The notes beneath the pieces were generated by a model. That model ran no database searches and was not told where the DNA came from. It saw only the letters and a list, made by a program, of their open reading frames with translations. From Paenibacillus sp. 453mf (GTDB taxonomy: Bacteria > Bacillota > Bacilli > Paenibacillales > Paenibacillaceae): DNA of 64,000 nt. A program made the position numbers and the translations under genes. The stretch covers positions 124,001 through 188,000 of the forward strand of contig NZ_FPAC01000005.1 of the NCBI RefSeq assembly GCF_900116105.1, in the 5' to 3' direction. The first letter of the stretch is position 1. Each line of letters starts with the position of its first letter. Positions 9,153 to 19,449 of this stretch are shown one piece after another.

Positions 9153-10151
9153 TTAGAACTTTTTCTTAAGGGAACGATCCAAATGATTGAGCATCAGGCC
9201 CGTCCCCTTCACGACGCAGTGCATTGGATCTTCAGCCACCAGAACCGGAACTCGGAGCTCTTCCGCGAGCAGCTCGTCCAATCCTTTGAGCAGTGCACCT
9301 CCACCGGTCAAAATCACTCCACGATCAATGATGTCGGCAGCCAGTTCAGGCGGTGTCTGCTCCAGTACAAATTTGGCAGAGGCTACAATCGATTCAACAG
9401 GGTCGGACAACGCCTCCTGAACCTCATCTGATGTGACCATAATCGTCTTCGGCAAGCCGCTGACCATGTCCCGTCCGCGAATATCGAGTTCAGCCTGCTC
9501 ACCATTCGGATGTACCGTACCGATCATCATCTTAATATGCTCTGCCGTCCGCTCTCCGATCAGGAGCTTGTACTTATTTTTGATATACTTCAGTATAGCT
9601 TCATCAAACTTATCTCCCGCCATCTTAATAGAAGAAGATGTAACGATCTCACCCATCGACAGCACAGCAACATCGGTTGTTCCCCCGCCGATATCAACGA
9701 CCATATTCCCGCTCGGTTCATAGATATTCATGCCTGCGCCAATCGCCGCTGCTTTGGGCTCCTCCTCCAGAAACACTTCCTTCGCACCACTGCGTTCAGC
9801 AGCTTCGCGAATAGCCTTCTGCTCCACAGAAGTGATATTGGTCGGTGCACATATTAAAATACGGGGACGGCTGTACCAATTCTTGCCGCCAACCCGATTA
9901 ATGAAATATTTAAGCATTATTTCCGTAATGTCAAAATCAGCAATAACCCCGTCACGTAAAGGTCTGATGGCCACGATATTTCCAGGTGTGCGTCCTACCA
10001 TGCGTCTTGCTTCTTCTCCAACGGCGAGGACTCTCTTGGACCCGCTCTCAATCGTAACGACAGAAGGCTCATCAAGCACAACTCCGCTTCCTTTCACGTG
10101 AATAAGCACATTAGCTGTGCCAAGATCAATGCCGATATCCTTGCTTAACAT
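9153..10151 (-). CDS. mbl: MreB-family rod-shape protein Mbl
   Basis: 332 residues. It is a bacterial actin that polymerises under the membrane with ATP and directs cell-wall elongation. Actin-fold nucleotide motifs are visible: IGIDLGTANVLIHVKGSGVVLDEPS (phosphate 1), VVDIGGGTTDVAVLSMG (phosphate 2), ILTGGGALLKGLDELLAEE (adenosine). Placement between spoIIID and flhO identifies it as Mbl rather than MreB, which sits with mreCD. Start ATG at 10151. Confidence 0.94.
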   Translation of the reverse strand: MLSKDIGIDLGTANVLIHVKGSGVVLDEPSVVTIESGSKRVLAVGEEARRMVGRTPGNIVAIRPLRDGVIADFDITEIMLKYFINRVGGKNWYSRPRILICAPTNITSVEQKAIREAAERSGAKEVFLEEEPKAAAIGAGMNIYEPSGNMVVDIGGGTTDVAVLSMGEIVTSSSIKMAGDKFDEAILKYIKNKYKLLIGERTAEHIKMMIGTVHPNGEQAELDIRGRDMVSGLPKTIMVTSDEVQEALSDPVESIVASAKFVLEQTPPELAADIIDRGVILTGGGALLKGLDELLAEELRVPVLVAEDPMHCVVKGTGLMLNHLDRSLKKKF

Positions 10152-10466
10152 ATAAAAGAGCCCCCAAAGTGATATTTTATAGGTCCAGGATTTTGCATAA
10201 TGTGAATGGCTGGCACATGGATTTATGCAAAATCCTCATGAAAATACGTTGTTTGTTGCATATCGAATCTTGCATCACTCGAATGACTCAAATGAATGCT
10301 TAATTCCTCATATAGCTATTGTTCGACAAAAGACAGCAACTTTATGTGAAAGTTCAATAGTATACTAGTCATATTTCGACGTAATCCCATCTTTTAACAT
10401 ATCATACTTCAGGGGAGGTATTCAATGCATTTGTATGCTTCTGGTCCTATCTTAGGCAGGGCAATC
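10152..10466. other. spoIIID-mbl intergenic region
   Basis: 315 bases without a minus-strand gene. It holds a perfect 14-bp inverted repeat (10187-10236, listed separately) and, at the right end, a plus-strand ribosome-site-like AGGGGAGG before an ATG at 10425 (see findings). The mbl promoter should lie here. Confidence 0.5.
10187..10236. repeat. Perfect 14-bp inverted repeat upstream of mbl
   Basis: AGGATTTTGCATAA at 10187-10200 and TTATGCAAAATCCT at 10223-10236, separated by 22 bases. It lies 36 bases before the mbl start. Without a T run it does not look like an intrinsic terminator, so an mRNA-leader hairpin or protein site is possible. Confidence 0.8.
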
Positions 10467-10754
10467 TCAAGATTTGCCGGAGGCGAACACCTCCCGTTTT
10501 TTGCCGCTCGATTTCTTATATTTGATCTTGGTGGCCTCTCCTCCCCGCAAATGACGGATGGATTTATGATACTCAAGAATGTGCTTTACCTGATCGGCAA
10601 GATCAGGGTTGATTTCCGGCAGCCGTTCGGTCAAATCCTTATGCACCGTGCTCTTTGAAACGCCAAATTCTTTGGCGATCGTCCGGACCGTATGCCTCGT
10701 CTCAACGATGCAGCGTCCAATCTTAATGGTCCGTTCCTTGATGTAATCGTGCAC
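10467..10754 (-). CDS. spoIIID: Sporulation transcription factor SpoIIID
   Basis: 95 residues. SpoIIID is the mother-cell DNA-binding protein that works with sigma-E and switches the mother cell towards sigma-K. The helix-turn-helix is clear (TVRTIAKEFGVSKSTVHKDL, residues ~22-41), followed by the basic C-terminal recognition region HKSIRHLRGGEATKIKYKK. Start is GTG at 10754 with GGGAGGCGGGAG upstream. Typical family length is just over 80 to 95 residues. It is followed by mbl, as in Bacillus. Confidence 0.96.
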   Translation of the reverse strand: MHDYIKERTIKIGRCIVETRHTVRTIAKEFGVSKSTVHKDLTERLPEINPDLADQVKHILEYHKSIRHLRGGEATKIKYKKSSGKKREVFASGKS

Positions 10755-10917
10755 GCTCCCGCCTCCCTACTGTGGATAGTTTGGTACATTATATGAGGGG
10801 CGTGCCTAGATATTCACGGTTTCAAAGGGTGACAAGCTTCGTTGGATTGATTTATTTTCATTTTCATTATCCACAGGTTTGTCCAATTCCGCGATTTAAG
10901 CGGCAAAAAAGAAAAAA

Positions 10918-10935
10918 CAGCGGGTTTCCCCGCTG
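10918..10935 (-). terminator. Intrinsic terminator after spoIIQ-like gene
   Basis: On the minus strand CAGCGGG-GAAA-CCCGCTG is followed by TTTTTTCTTTTTT, about 24 bases after the stop codon. Strong stem and T run. Confidence 0.9.
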
Positions 10936-10958
10936 CTTATAAAGATACTCTTCTTTTA

Positions 10959-11705
10959 TTATTTTTGTGGCAGGTACTGTTCTGGATTAACCGGTTTCCC
11001 TGCTTCGTATACTTCAAAGTGAACGTGGTTGCCCAGATCCTTCTCCAGCTCGCTGGTTCCTGATGAGGCGATGGTATCACCTTGTTTTACCTTGTCATCC
11101 TGTTTCACCGTAACATTGGACAAGCTTTGATATACAGTCTTCAAATCATTGTCATGCGTAATTTCAACAACCATTCCGTTGACCGGATGTGTTTCTACAC
11201 GAGTTACGGTACCGCTGAGTGCTGCTTTTACTTCAAAAGCTTGATCGTCTGCTCTTGCAAGGTCAATACCGACATTAGCAAAAAACGTTTGGTCATACTC
11301 TAGCAATGCACTTGCTTTTTCATCGCTTGTCCCTTCTGAATTATAGAAAGGTTTTACGACACTAACATCTGCTGCGCTTGCAACCGGCCATGCGAGATTC
11401 TCGGCTGTACCTTCTCCTTCACCACTGCTAGCAGGCTCTTCTTCCACATTCACTTCAGTCGTAGGAACAGATTCTCCTGTTTCTGAAACCTCACTGTTTA
11501 CGGTCTCATTCACTAGAGATTGTCTGGTTGTGTCCTGGTAGACCCACACTAAAGTTAGTATAATAGCTGCTGCGGCAATGTAAGCTGCCGGGTATACCCA
11601 CCTTTTGGACAACAGCTTTTTCCAGGATGAAGGTTGCGAACTTTGTGCTCCTTGATTGGATTTTGGAGCATCTTCTTGGTTTTGATTTTTGTTTTGTTCA
11701 TTCAT
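10959..11705 (-). CDS. spoIIQ: SpoIIQ-like M23-family protein (degenerate LytM)
   Basis: 248 residues. There is a charged cytoplasmic N terminus, one membrane anchor (WVYPAAYIAAAAIILTLVWVY, ~35-55), an acidic linker (~70-105), then an M23/LytM domain ending in PVNPEQYLPQ. In the domain the first zinc motif, normally HxGxD, reads NVGID, so the first His ligand is replaced by Asn, while the last motif HVHFEVY is intact. Loss of the first ligand is the hallmark of SpoIIQ, which in the forespore membrane binds SpoIIIAH and forms the channel across the septum instead of cutting peptidoglycan. Context (after spoIID, before spoIIID) agrees. A sigma-F/G-like promoter precedes it. An ordinary M23 hydrolase is the alternative but lacks support. 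Confidence 0.87.
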   Translation of the reverse strand: MNEQNKNQNQEDAPKSNQGAQSSQPSSWKKLLSKRWVYPAAYIAAAAIILTLVWVYQDTTRQSLVNETVNSEVSETGESVPTTEVNVEEEPASSGEGEGTAENLAWPVASAADVSVVKPFYNSEGTSDEKASALLEYDQTFFANVGIDLARADDQAFEVKAALSGTVTRVETHPVNGMVVEITHDNDLKTVYQSLSNVTVKQDDKVKQGDTIASSGTSELEKDLGNHVHFEVYEAGKPVNPEQYLPQK

Positions 11706-11725
11706 ATTCTATCACCTCAGTAACA

Positions 11726-11753
11726 AGTGTTACCGAGCGCAACTCTTTTATAC
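11726..11753 (-). promoter_or_regulatory. Sigma-F/sigma-G-like promoter of spoIIQ-like gene
   Basis: On the minus strand GTATA, 14 bases, then GGTAACACT, close to the forespore consensus (GTATA-type -35, GGnnAnAnT -10). The -10 overlaps a palindrome GTAACACTTGTTAC (11720-11733). Confidence 0.5.
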
Positions 11754-11789
11754 TCGCCTATTAAAATATTTATGAAATTTTTTGAGAGT

Positions 11790-13412
11790 TCAGGATTTCT
11801 CTTTATATAAGAGCTCGGAGGCTCGTCCGAACGATATCCCAGTATAATAGTGTTTAAGAATCTCTGTTGCCGTATATCCTTCCAGTGCCATGCCGTTTGC
11901 CCCCCACTGGCTCATGCCTACGCCATGTCCATATCCTATCGTCGTAATCGTAATATTGCTTCCTTTGGTAGACCAGTTGAATTCACTAGACCTGAGCCCC
12001 AGCAGCTCTCTTATATCTTGTCCGGAGAAAATCTTGCTGCCGACCCGAATCTCTTTGATCCGATTCCCCTCGGTCTTGGAGATCACTTCGATAAAAGGCT
12101 TGGCTCCTGCATTATTGGTAGACACAGGCACCGGATCCGGTATCACATTCAGCTTATTCATAAATTCCACACGCGACATCGTCACACTCTCTTGAAATCC
12201 AGGCGCGATCTTGGCATCCCATGGACTGGTTACGCTTCTAAGGTAAGGAACCTCCTCCTGCCACACCTCCTCGGAGTTCTCCGTATACCCATTGCTAGTG
12301 GAGAAGAAGGAGGCGGTAATCGGTTCTCCTTTGTATGTCATAATCGTATCCTTGCTCTCCCGGACAGCCTGCTCCAGCTTCACCCATTCCTGCTGCTTAC
12401 CAAGCTCGGCCCACTTGTCTTCAAGACTGCCGTACGGATGATAGACCTGATGATCCACCGTGTCCGTGACATCGGCTCCGCTGACAGGAACCCCGCTGGC
12501 ATCGCCTGTGGCGAGACGCTTCACGATATAGGTGCGCGCGGCAATGGCCTGCGCCTTCAGTGCCTCGAGGCCGAAGTCCGAAGGCATTTCGGCCGCCAGT
12601 ACCCCGGTGACGTAATGCTCCAGCGTCACCGTATCAATGGTGCCCGTCTCCGCCAGGTAGACGCGCACCATGGGTTCCGGATACACCTGGGCCGGCTGCG
12701 TAACCGCCGGTCCAGGTGTATCCGGCAGAGAGGCAGCGGGCGGAGCTGCTGCCTCCTGCGGCGCCTTCCCGCCGGTGCCTTTGCCGGCGGCGGGAGGCGC
12801 GGTCTCTACCGCCGCTGGCGCGGGCTGCGGCGGAGTTCCCTCGCGGGGCCATGCGAGCACTGCTGGGATCAGCAGTGCAGTGAGGGCCAGCCCCGCGAGG
12901 CCGGCGGCAGGTGCGAAGCGCCGCCGAGGGGGGCGCCACGGGCTGCTGCCGCGGCGCCAGACATAACGGGCCGTGGCGGGAGCCGGCCCGTCCTCTCCGT
13001 GAGCAGCCGGCGAACGATCCGGCTGCGCCCCCGGCCCCGACTCCGATTCTGCCGAGGATTTGCTTGTCGCACCGAAGAAAAATACTTCAGGCAGCTTATG
13101 CCTGACAGAGGCTGTCCGCGCACTCCCTGACTTATTATGATCTGCATGCTTCTCAGCGGATTCAAGCTCGACGTTCTCTTCTTGTTTTTGTTTTATTTTG
13201 CTATCTATTAATGTAGACTCAGCTGCATCGTGGTCAGGTTCCTTCGGCTTCTTTTTTGAGATGAAGTACGGACTAGATTCCGCCTCTTCCAGTGCAATAG
13301 AGATGGAATCTACAGCATGCCTAGTCGGCCATGGGATTCGGACGATCCGGCTTCTTCGATAGGTGCGTACTCCTTCTCTCTTATATGATTCATTGCTGCG
13401 TGTCTCGCTCAT
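11790..13412 (-). CDS. spoIID: Stage II sporulation protein D with long N-terminal extension
   Basis: 540 residues against about 340 for B. subtilis SpoIID. SpoIID is a membrane-anchored lytic transglycosylase that thins septal peptidoglycan during engulfment with SpoIIP and SpoIIM. The SpoIID domain is at the C terminus: VRVYLAETGTIDTVTLEHYV, then AAEMPSDFGLEALKAQAIAARTY with the catalytic Glu in AAEMP, ITASFFSTSNGYTENSEEVW and YGHGVGMSQWGA. The anchor is LAGLALTALLIPAVLAW (~residues 172-188). The first ~170 residues (basic YRRSRIVRIPWP, then acidic and low-complexity) and a Pro/Ala linker (~190-245) are non-conserved, and the DNA there is much more GC-rich than its surroundings. GGAGGG is nine bases before the ATG. 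Confidence 0.93.
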   Translation of the reverse strand: MSETRSNESYKREGVRTYRRSRIVRIPWPTRHAVDSISIALEEAESSPYFISKKKPKEPDHDAAESTLIDSKIKQKQEENVELESAEKHADHNKSGSARTASVRHKLPEVFFFGATSKSSAESESGPGAQPDRSPAAHGEDGPAPATARYVWRRGSSPWRPPRRRFAPAAGLAGLALTALLIPAVLAWPREGTPPQPAPAAVETAPPAAGKGTGGKAPQEAAAPPAASLPDTPGPAVTQPAQVYPEPMVRVYLAETGTIDTVTLEHYVTGVLAAEMPSDFGLEALKAQAIAARTYIVKRLATGDASGVPVSGADVTDTVDHQVYHPYGSLEDKWAELGKQQEWVKLEQAVRESKDTIMTYKGEPITASFFSTSNGYTENSEEVWQEEVPYLRSVTSPWDAKIAPGFQESVTMSRVEFMNKLNVIPDPVPVSTNNAGAKPFIEVISKTEGNRIKEIRVGSKIFSGQDIRELLGLRSSEFNWSTKGSNITITTIGYGHGVGMSQWGANGMALEGYTATEILKHYYTGISFGRASELLYKEKS

Positions 13413-13767
13413 CTTCGAGTTCCCTCCGTTCTATTTGCCTGTCAATATGTCAATTACAAGGCTCGTAGAGACTTCATAGGCTATACTTATGAGTCCCCAC
13501 CATCTGATAGAACTAAATAAGAGAATCGAAATGAAGATACTAGCAGGTATTTATAGAATGGAATTACAGCATGAACTGAACCGTAAACATGCATACATGC
13601 CCATTATTATGTATATCCTCAAACACTCAATACAGGACATCTATTACTCCTTCATACTAGAAGCAGCTACTAATAGTAGTTACAACACAACACAATACAC
13701 TCACAGTCGTATACTAGCTATTTCGTAGAATGCCGCGGCGTTTAACTATGCATTAATCCATCGATAT
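13413..13767. other. AT-rich gap between murA and spoIID
   Basis: No gene supported. A plus-strand open frame (13489-13728) has no ribosome site and no recognisable similarity. The spoIID promoter should be near 13420-13500 but no clean sigma-E pair was identified. Confidence 0.5.
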
Positions 13768-13803
13768 AAAAAAAAGAACCAAGGCCACGAGGAGCCTGGT
13801 TCT
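13768..13803 (-). terminator. Intrinsic terminator after murA
   Basis: On the minus strand GAACCAGGC, a loop with TCCTCGT, GGCCTTGGTTC, followed by TTTTTTTT. It lies about 38 bases after the murA stop. Confidence 0.88.
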
Positions 13804-13840
13804 CTGTTCGAACACACTGTTGCTTATATTTGTACCTTCT

Positions 13841-15181
13841 TTAAGCTAAACTGGATTGAACTTTGAAAAGAGGTGTTTCTTCAGCCTTCTTCTCGCTAGC
13901 CTTGTTCTCCAGCTTCGGCTCTTCCACAGAAATGCGGTAGATATCAGCACCAAGGCCATTCAGCTTCTCAGCCAAATGAACATATCCTCGATCGATATGA
14001 TGTACACCGCCGACTTCTGTCGTACCGTCAGCAATTAAGCCAGCCAAGATCAGAGCAGCCCCTGCACGCAGGTCCGTCGATGTGACTTTGGCTCCGGTCA
14101 GCTTCGCACCGCCAGTAATAATAGAAGAACGACCTTCTACTTTAATTTCGGCATTCATCAGATTAAACTCATCCACATGCATAAAGCGATTCTCAAATAC
14201 CGTTTCCGTTACAACACTTGTTCCTTCCGATTTAAGCAAGAGCGCCATCATTTGCGACTGCATATCTGTAGGGAAGCCTGGGTATGGTAAGGTTTTGACA
14301 TCAACAGCTTTGAGAGGGCCGTCCGCAATAACACGTACGCCATTCTCATCAGGAATAATGGTTACGCCCATTTCTTCCATCTTGGAAATGACAGGACCGA
14401 GGTGATCCGAGATCGCTCCCTCGACATAAACGTCGCCGCCTGTAATGGCAGCTGCCGCCATATAAGTACCCGCTTCAATCCGGTCAGGAATAACGGTGTG
14501 CTTCACGCCGTGAAGTTTGTCAACTCCATCAATACGAATGACACCTGTTCCCGCTCCGCGGACTTTAGCTCCCATTCCATTTAAGTAGTTAGCAAGATCG
14601 ACGATCTCAGGCTCTTTTGCCGCATTCTCAATCGTCGTTGTTCCTTCAGCAAGTGTAGCAGCCATCATAATATTCTCTGTCGCTCCAACACTGGCTACGT
14701 CCAGATATATCTTAGCTCCGCGCAGCTTGCCGTTAGAACGTGCTTCTATATAACCTTGACCAAGGCTGATTTCGGCACCCATGGCTTCAAACCCTTTGAG
14801 ATGCTGGTCAATCGGGCGAGTACCAATGGCGCATCCGCCTGGTAAAGATATTTTTGTATAACCCATCCGAGTTAGCAAAGGACCCATAACCAAAAAGGAA
14901 GCCCGCATTTTGGTAACCCATTCGTAAGGGGCCTCGCACGAAGTTAGTTTCGTTGCATTTACGGTAATTACCTCATCCTGGTATTGTACTTCCGCTCCTA
15001 ACGATTCCAGTACTTTGTTAATAGTCATCACATCGTCGAGAGGAGGCGCATCAATAATTGTGCTTACTCCTTCTTCCCCTAAGAGAGAGGCGGCGATGAT
15101 CGGAAGAACTGAATTTTTAGCGCCGCTGACTTTGACACTTCCGGTCAATCTCTTGCCTCCGCGGACGATAAATTTGCTCAT
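13841..15181 (-). CDS. murA: UDP-N-acetylglucosamine 1-carboxyvinyltransferase MurA
   Basis: 446 residues. MurA transfers enolpyruvate from PEP to UDP-GlcNAc, the first committed step of peptidoglycan synthesis, in the cytoplasm. Signatures include [18 protein letters not shown] (Lys-Asn UDP-GlcNAc site), [18 protein letters not shown] with the PEP-binding, fosfomycin-sensitive Cys, and [12 protein letters not shown]. Of two adjacent ATGs I take 15181 (seven bases after GGAGGG). The C-terminal ~25 residues after the last family motif are charged ([14 protein letters not shown]) and look like a lineage tail. Being beside spoIID it corresponds to MurAA of B. subtilis. Confidence 0.96.
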   Translation of the reverse strand: MSKFIVRGGKRLTGSVKVSGAKNSVLPIIAASLLGEEGVSTIIDAPPLDDVMTINKVLESLGAEVQYQDEVITVNATKLTSCEAPYEWVTKMRASFLVMGPLLTRMGYTKISLPGGCAIGTRPIDQHLKGFEAMGAEISLGQGYIEARSNGKLRGAKIYLDVASVGATENIMMAATLAEGTTTIENAAKEPEIVDLANYLNGMGAKVRGAGTGVIRIDGVDKLHGVKHTVIPDRIEAGTYMAAAAITGGDVYVEGAISDHLGPVISKMEEMGVTIIPDENGVRVIADGPLKAVDVKTLPYPGFPTDMQSQMMALLLKSEGTSVVTETVFENRFMHVDEFNLMNAEIKVEGRSSIITGGAKLTGAKVTSTDLRAGAALILAGLIADGTTEVGGVHHIDRGYVHLAEKLNGLGADIYRISVEEPKLENKASEKKAEETPLFKVQSSLA

Positions 15182-15836
15182 CATGGTTCCCTCCGCGCGT
15201 TTTTTTCCCTTTTCTGCTTACAATCTTAGATCCTGTAAAACAGATCATCCGTTGCTGCCCGAATGAATCGGAAAATTCGACATCATTTTCGACATCATTA
15301 TTGAATGTTCGTCAAGATGTCTTTCTTCAGAAAAGAATCGTTTTCATTGTTATTAGAATAATTTTGTCGTAACTAAACTACAAATCGAAGAAAAAGCGAG
15401 TCAATCGCTAATCCCCTAAATTCCATCATAACACCTGATAAATAAAGGAGACAAGCATTTTTTCGTATAAGACAGAATATTCTAGCTTTGGCTTCCTTTA
15501 AGCCTCGTTTGACCCTCTTTTAGAGGGACGTTCATTACTTTCATTGTTCACATAAAAAGATGATGTTATTCGACAAAAGCCGTGTTGTTCTTGCCTAACA
15601 GAGATTAACCAGCTTTATATATCTTTAAAACAAGATTTTTATAAATTTATTCTTCACCTTGCTTCATGGTAACGCCCAATCGATATCTAGCTATCCAGCA
15701 CATTCGAGAAAAATCTCACATGGTTGAATCAATTTCATAATAACTTTAGCTGCTTAATCAAGTCTATATAGATCAAAATGATTTATTTTTTCTATATATG
15801 AAATTGATTCTGACAAGTGAATTTATGTCAAATTCA
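15182..15836. other. Long AT-rich intergenic region murA-ywzB
   Basis: About 650 bases with no gene on either strand that I can support. It contains the near-tandem repeat TTTCGACATCA (around 15276-15300), a small hairpin GACCCTCTTTTAGAGGG near 15511, and the inverted repeat 15726-15810 listed separately. A stem GTGAATTT/AAATTCAC straddles the ywzB stop at the right end. Confidence 0.6.
15726..15810. repeat. Inverted repeat of the GAATCAATTTCATA family
   Basis: GAATCAATTTCATA at 15726-15739 and its exact complement TATGAAATTGATTC at 15797-15810, with a 57-base AT-rich loop. Related arms occur at 49571-49612 and 51934-51970. Confidence 0.75.
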
Positions 15837-16094
15837 CTAGAACAGATATTTCAGCATTTGAGTCCAATTCAAATACTTCAGTATGAACTCAGACACAAAA
15901 TGACCAAGTACAATTGCGATTAACAGCTGCAGCATCCTAGCTTGGGGACTCTGCGGGTGACGAACGAATAAGTCCAATTTCAAATGCTGTAATGACCACC
16001 AGGCTAACGCAACACAGGCGAGTGAAACGATCATCGCTACCAGACCATTTACACTAACAGCTTGATTAAGCTGGTCGTTCACCAATTGATCCAT
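15837..16094 (-). CDS. ywzB: DUF1146 (YwzB-type) small membrane protein
   Basis: 85 residues with two hydrophobic segments (GLVAMIVSLACVALAWWSLQ, ~18-37; MLQLLIAIVLGHFVSEFIL, ~55-73) separated by HLKLDLFVRHPQSPQAR. Length, topology and the position between the atp operon and murA match B. subtilis YwzB, family DUF1146. Function is unknown. The ribosome site GGAGGGTAGGAT directly precedes the ATG at 16094. Confidence 0.85.
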   Translation of the reverse strand: MDQLVNDQLNQAVSVNGLVAMIVSLACVALAWWSLQHLKLDLFVRHPQSPQARMLQLLIAIVLGHFVSEFILKYLNWTQMLKYLF

Positions 16095-16298
16095 ATCCTA
16101 CCCTCCGCCTTTATCATAACATCAGAAAATCACACACTGAGAAATCATAGTCGGTAGACGCCCCCTTGTCAACATGCCAAACATCATATCTGACTGCCAA
16201 TATAAGTCACCTTCGTCAAAATTGTTCTCTTTCAGACACATTTCCTGTTTGTCCGGGTAATTCTCTGTCATTTCCTCGGAAATAATATCAAAATAAAA

Positions 16299-16334
16299 GA
16301 AGGATCTGGGATATATAAATGCCCCAGATCCTTC
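16299..16334 (-). terminator. Intrinsic terminator of the ATP synthase operon
   Basis: On the minus strand GAAGGATCTGGG, a loop with GCATTTATATAT, CCCAGATCCTTC, then TTTTATTTT. It lies about 50 bases after the atpC stop. Confidence 0.92.
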
Positions 16335-16385
16335 TTCACTTCATATATATTTAGAATGATCTCAAGCTTCATTCTATCTCACTGA

Positions 16386-16784
16386 TTACTGACCGGAAAC
16401 TTTAAGTCGGTTCATGGCTTTCTGCAGTGCAAGCTCGGCGCGGCGGTGATCATACTGATCCCGATTGCTCGAGAGACGGGTTTCTGCTCGCTCTTTCGCT
16501 GCTCTCGCACGATCAATGTCAATCTCATTAGCCAGCTCCGCACTTTCAGCCAGAATTACGACCTTCTCTTTGCGAACTTCAACAAAACCACCGGCAACGG
16601 CGATTCTTTGTTCTTTACCATTCGCTTTAATCGTTACAGGCGCAATCTGCAACGGAGTCACGAAGGGAACGTGACCAGGTAAAATACCCAGTTCCCCCTC
16701 CAGACCTCGAACAACCAGACTGTCAGCCTGTTCAGAATAGATGAGTCGCTCCGGAGTTACGATTTCCAATAAAAAGGTGCTCAC
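16386..16784 (-). CDS. atpC: F1Fo ATP synthase subunit epsilon
   Basis: About 132 residues. Epsilon is the rotor subunit that couples F1 to the c-ring and can inhibit ATP hydrolysis. The N-terminal beta-sandwich is recognisable (LLEIVTPERLIYSEQADSLV, GELGILPGHVPFVTPL), as is the C-terminal helical hairpin (ELANEIDIDRARAAKERAETRL). I prefer the GTG at 16784, six bases after GGAGGG; an in-frame ATG at 16790 is too close to that site. Last gene of the operon, before a strong terminator. Confidence 0.95.
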   Translation of the reverse strand: MSTFLLEIVTPERLIYSEQADSLVVRGLEGELGILPGHVPFVTPLQIAPVTIKANGKEQRIAVAGGFVEVRKEKVVILAESAELANEIDIDRARAAKERAETRLSSNRDQYDHRRAELALQKAMNRLKVSGQ

Positions 16785-16860
16785 TGTCATCCCTCCTGAA
16801 CACTACCCGCAAGGGATAGTTCACTTCATGTGTGGATCATTAGTTCCTAAGGCTTAAGAA

Positions 16861-18318
<1,458 letters not shown>

Positions 18319-18373
18319 TCATGTTAATCCCTGTCCCGTCTAGCCTTCGATTATAGTATTCCATACATTACTA

Positions 18374-19240
18374 TTAAGATTGAGCATTGGCTCCGGCAAC
18401 AATCTCCGTAATTTCTTGCGTGATTGCAGCCTGACGTGCTCGGTTATAAGTAAGAGAAAGTTCTCCAATAAGCTTGGAAGCGTTCTTCGTCGCTGCTCCC
18501 ATAGCCGTCATTTTAGCACCCAGCTCACTCGCCTTACCGTTCAAAAGTGCGCCGTAGATCAAAGTTTCTGCATAACGTGGAAGAAGAGCTTCCAATACAG
18601 CTTCCGATGAAGGCTCGTACTCATATTGAGCAGAGGCACTGGAAGACTGCTGTTCGGGTCTTTCCATAGGCAGGAGCTTCTCTACAGTCGGAATTTGAGT
18701 AATTGCATTTACAAAACGGCTATAGCAGATGTAAATTTCATCGAACTTGCCTTCTTCAAATCCATTTACCGTTTGGTTCGCAATGGTTTTAATATCCGCA
18801 AAAGCCGGCGAATCGGATAGATCCGTTACATCCATCTCAATGGCCTGCCCACGACGTCTGAAGTAATCACGTCCCTTTCTTCCGATGACATACAGAACAT
18901 ACTCATCTTGGGATGAGTGACGTTCTTTAAGGGTGAGCGTGACTTGACGAAGAATGTTGGCATTATAACCACCCGCAAGACCGCGGTCAGAAGTAATGAT
19001 CAGGTAAGCTGTTTTCTTAACCGGACGCGAGATAAGCATCGGATGACTGACCTCATTGGAGGAGGATGCGATGCTTGTAACCACTTCCTTCAGTTTCTCG
19101 GAGTAGGGTCTTGCAGCCTCAGCCTTCTCTTGGGCTTTTCTCAGCTTGGACGCAGCGACCATTTCCATTGCTTTGGTGATTTGCTTCGTGTTTTGTACAC
19201 TTTTGATTTGGCGCTTGATTTCGCGCATGCCTTTTGCCAT
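18374..19240 (-). CDS. atpG: F1Fo ATP synthase subunit gamma
   Basis: 288 residues. Gamma is the central shaft of F1. The N-terminal helix (MREIKRQIKSVQNTKQITKA) and the C-terminal helix (NASKLIGELSLTYNRARQAAITQEITEIV) form the coiled coil, with the Rossmann-like middle (YLIITSDRGLAGGYNANI). Start is the ATG at 19240 after AGGTGGTG. Upstream is an unusually large 294-base gap to atpA that contains repeats and a hairpin (listed separately). Confidence 0.97.
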   Translation of the reverse strand: MAKGMREIKRQIKSVQNTKQITKAMEMVAASKLRKAQEKAEAARPYSEKLKEVVTSIASSSNEVSHPMLISRPVKKTAYLIITSDRGLAGGYNANILRQVTLTLKERHSSQDEYVLYVIGRKGRDYFRRRGQAIEMDVTDLSDSPAFADIKTIANQTVNGFEEGKFDEIYICYSRFVNAITQIPTVEKLLPMERPEQQSSSASAQYEYEPSSEAVLEALLPRYAETLIYGALLNGKASELGAKMTAMGAATKNASKLIGELSLTYNRARQAAITQEITEIVAGANAQS

Positions 19241-19260
19241 TTTTTTCACCACCTTAGAGT

Positions 19261-19413
19261 TTTTGACGAAGTCAAAAACTTACTTCGTAAGCGTAAACTT
19301 AAAGTTTTGACGGAGTCAAAACTAACATCGTAAGCATAAGCTTGGTTTTGACGAAGTCAAAAACTTACTTCGTAAGCATAAGCTTGAATTTTTGACAAAG
19401 TCAAAAACATAAT
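19261..19413. repeat. Four tandem ~41-44-bp palindromic repeats inside the atp operon
   Basis: Copies start at 19261, 19305, 19346 and 19390 (spacings 44, 41, 44). Each begins with the palindrome TTTTGAC-nnn-GTCAAAA; copies 1 and 3 continue CTTACTTCGTAAG, itself palindromic, and copies 2 and 3 end with GCATAAGCTT. The cores differ at single bases (GAA, GGA, GAA, AAA). They occupy the atpA-atpG gap, an operon position where a short spacer is usual. Confidence 0.9.
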
Positions 19414-19449
19414 CCGTAGCAATTCAATCTATAAAACTTTATACAAGAG

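Noticed and set aside
11850..13130. 426-codon open frame antisense to spoIID
   Set aside because: Due to GC-rich, stop-poor sequence opposite a real gene; Arg/Cys/His-rich translation is typical of shadow frames.
13489..13728. 79-codon plus-strand open frame in the murA-spoIID gap
   Set aside because: No ribosome site, no recognisable similarity, AT-rich composition of intergenic DNA.
19261..19413. Four regularly spaced repeats considered as a CRISPR array
   Set aside because: The units follow one another without unique spacers of constant length, and no cas genes are nearby.
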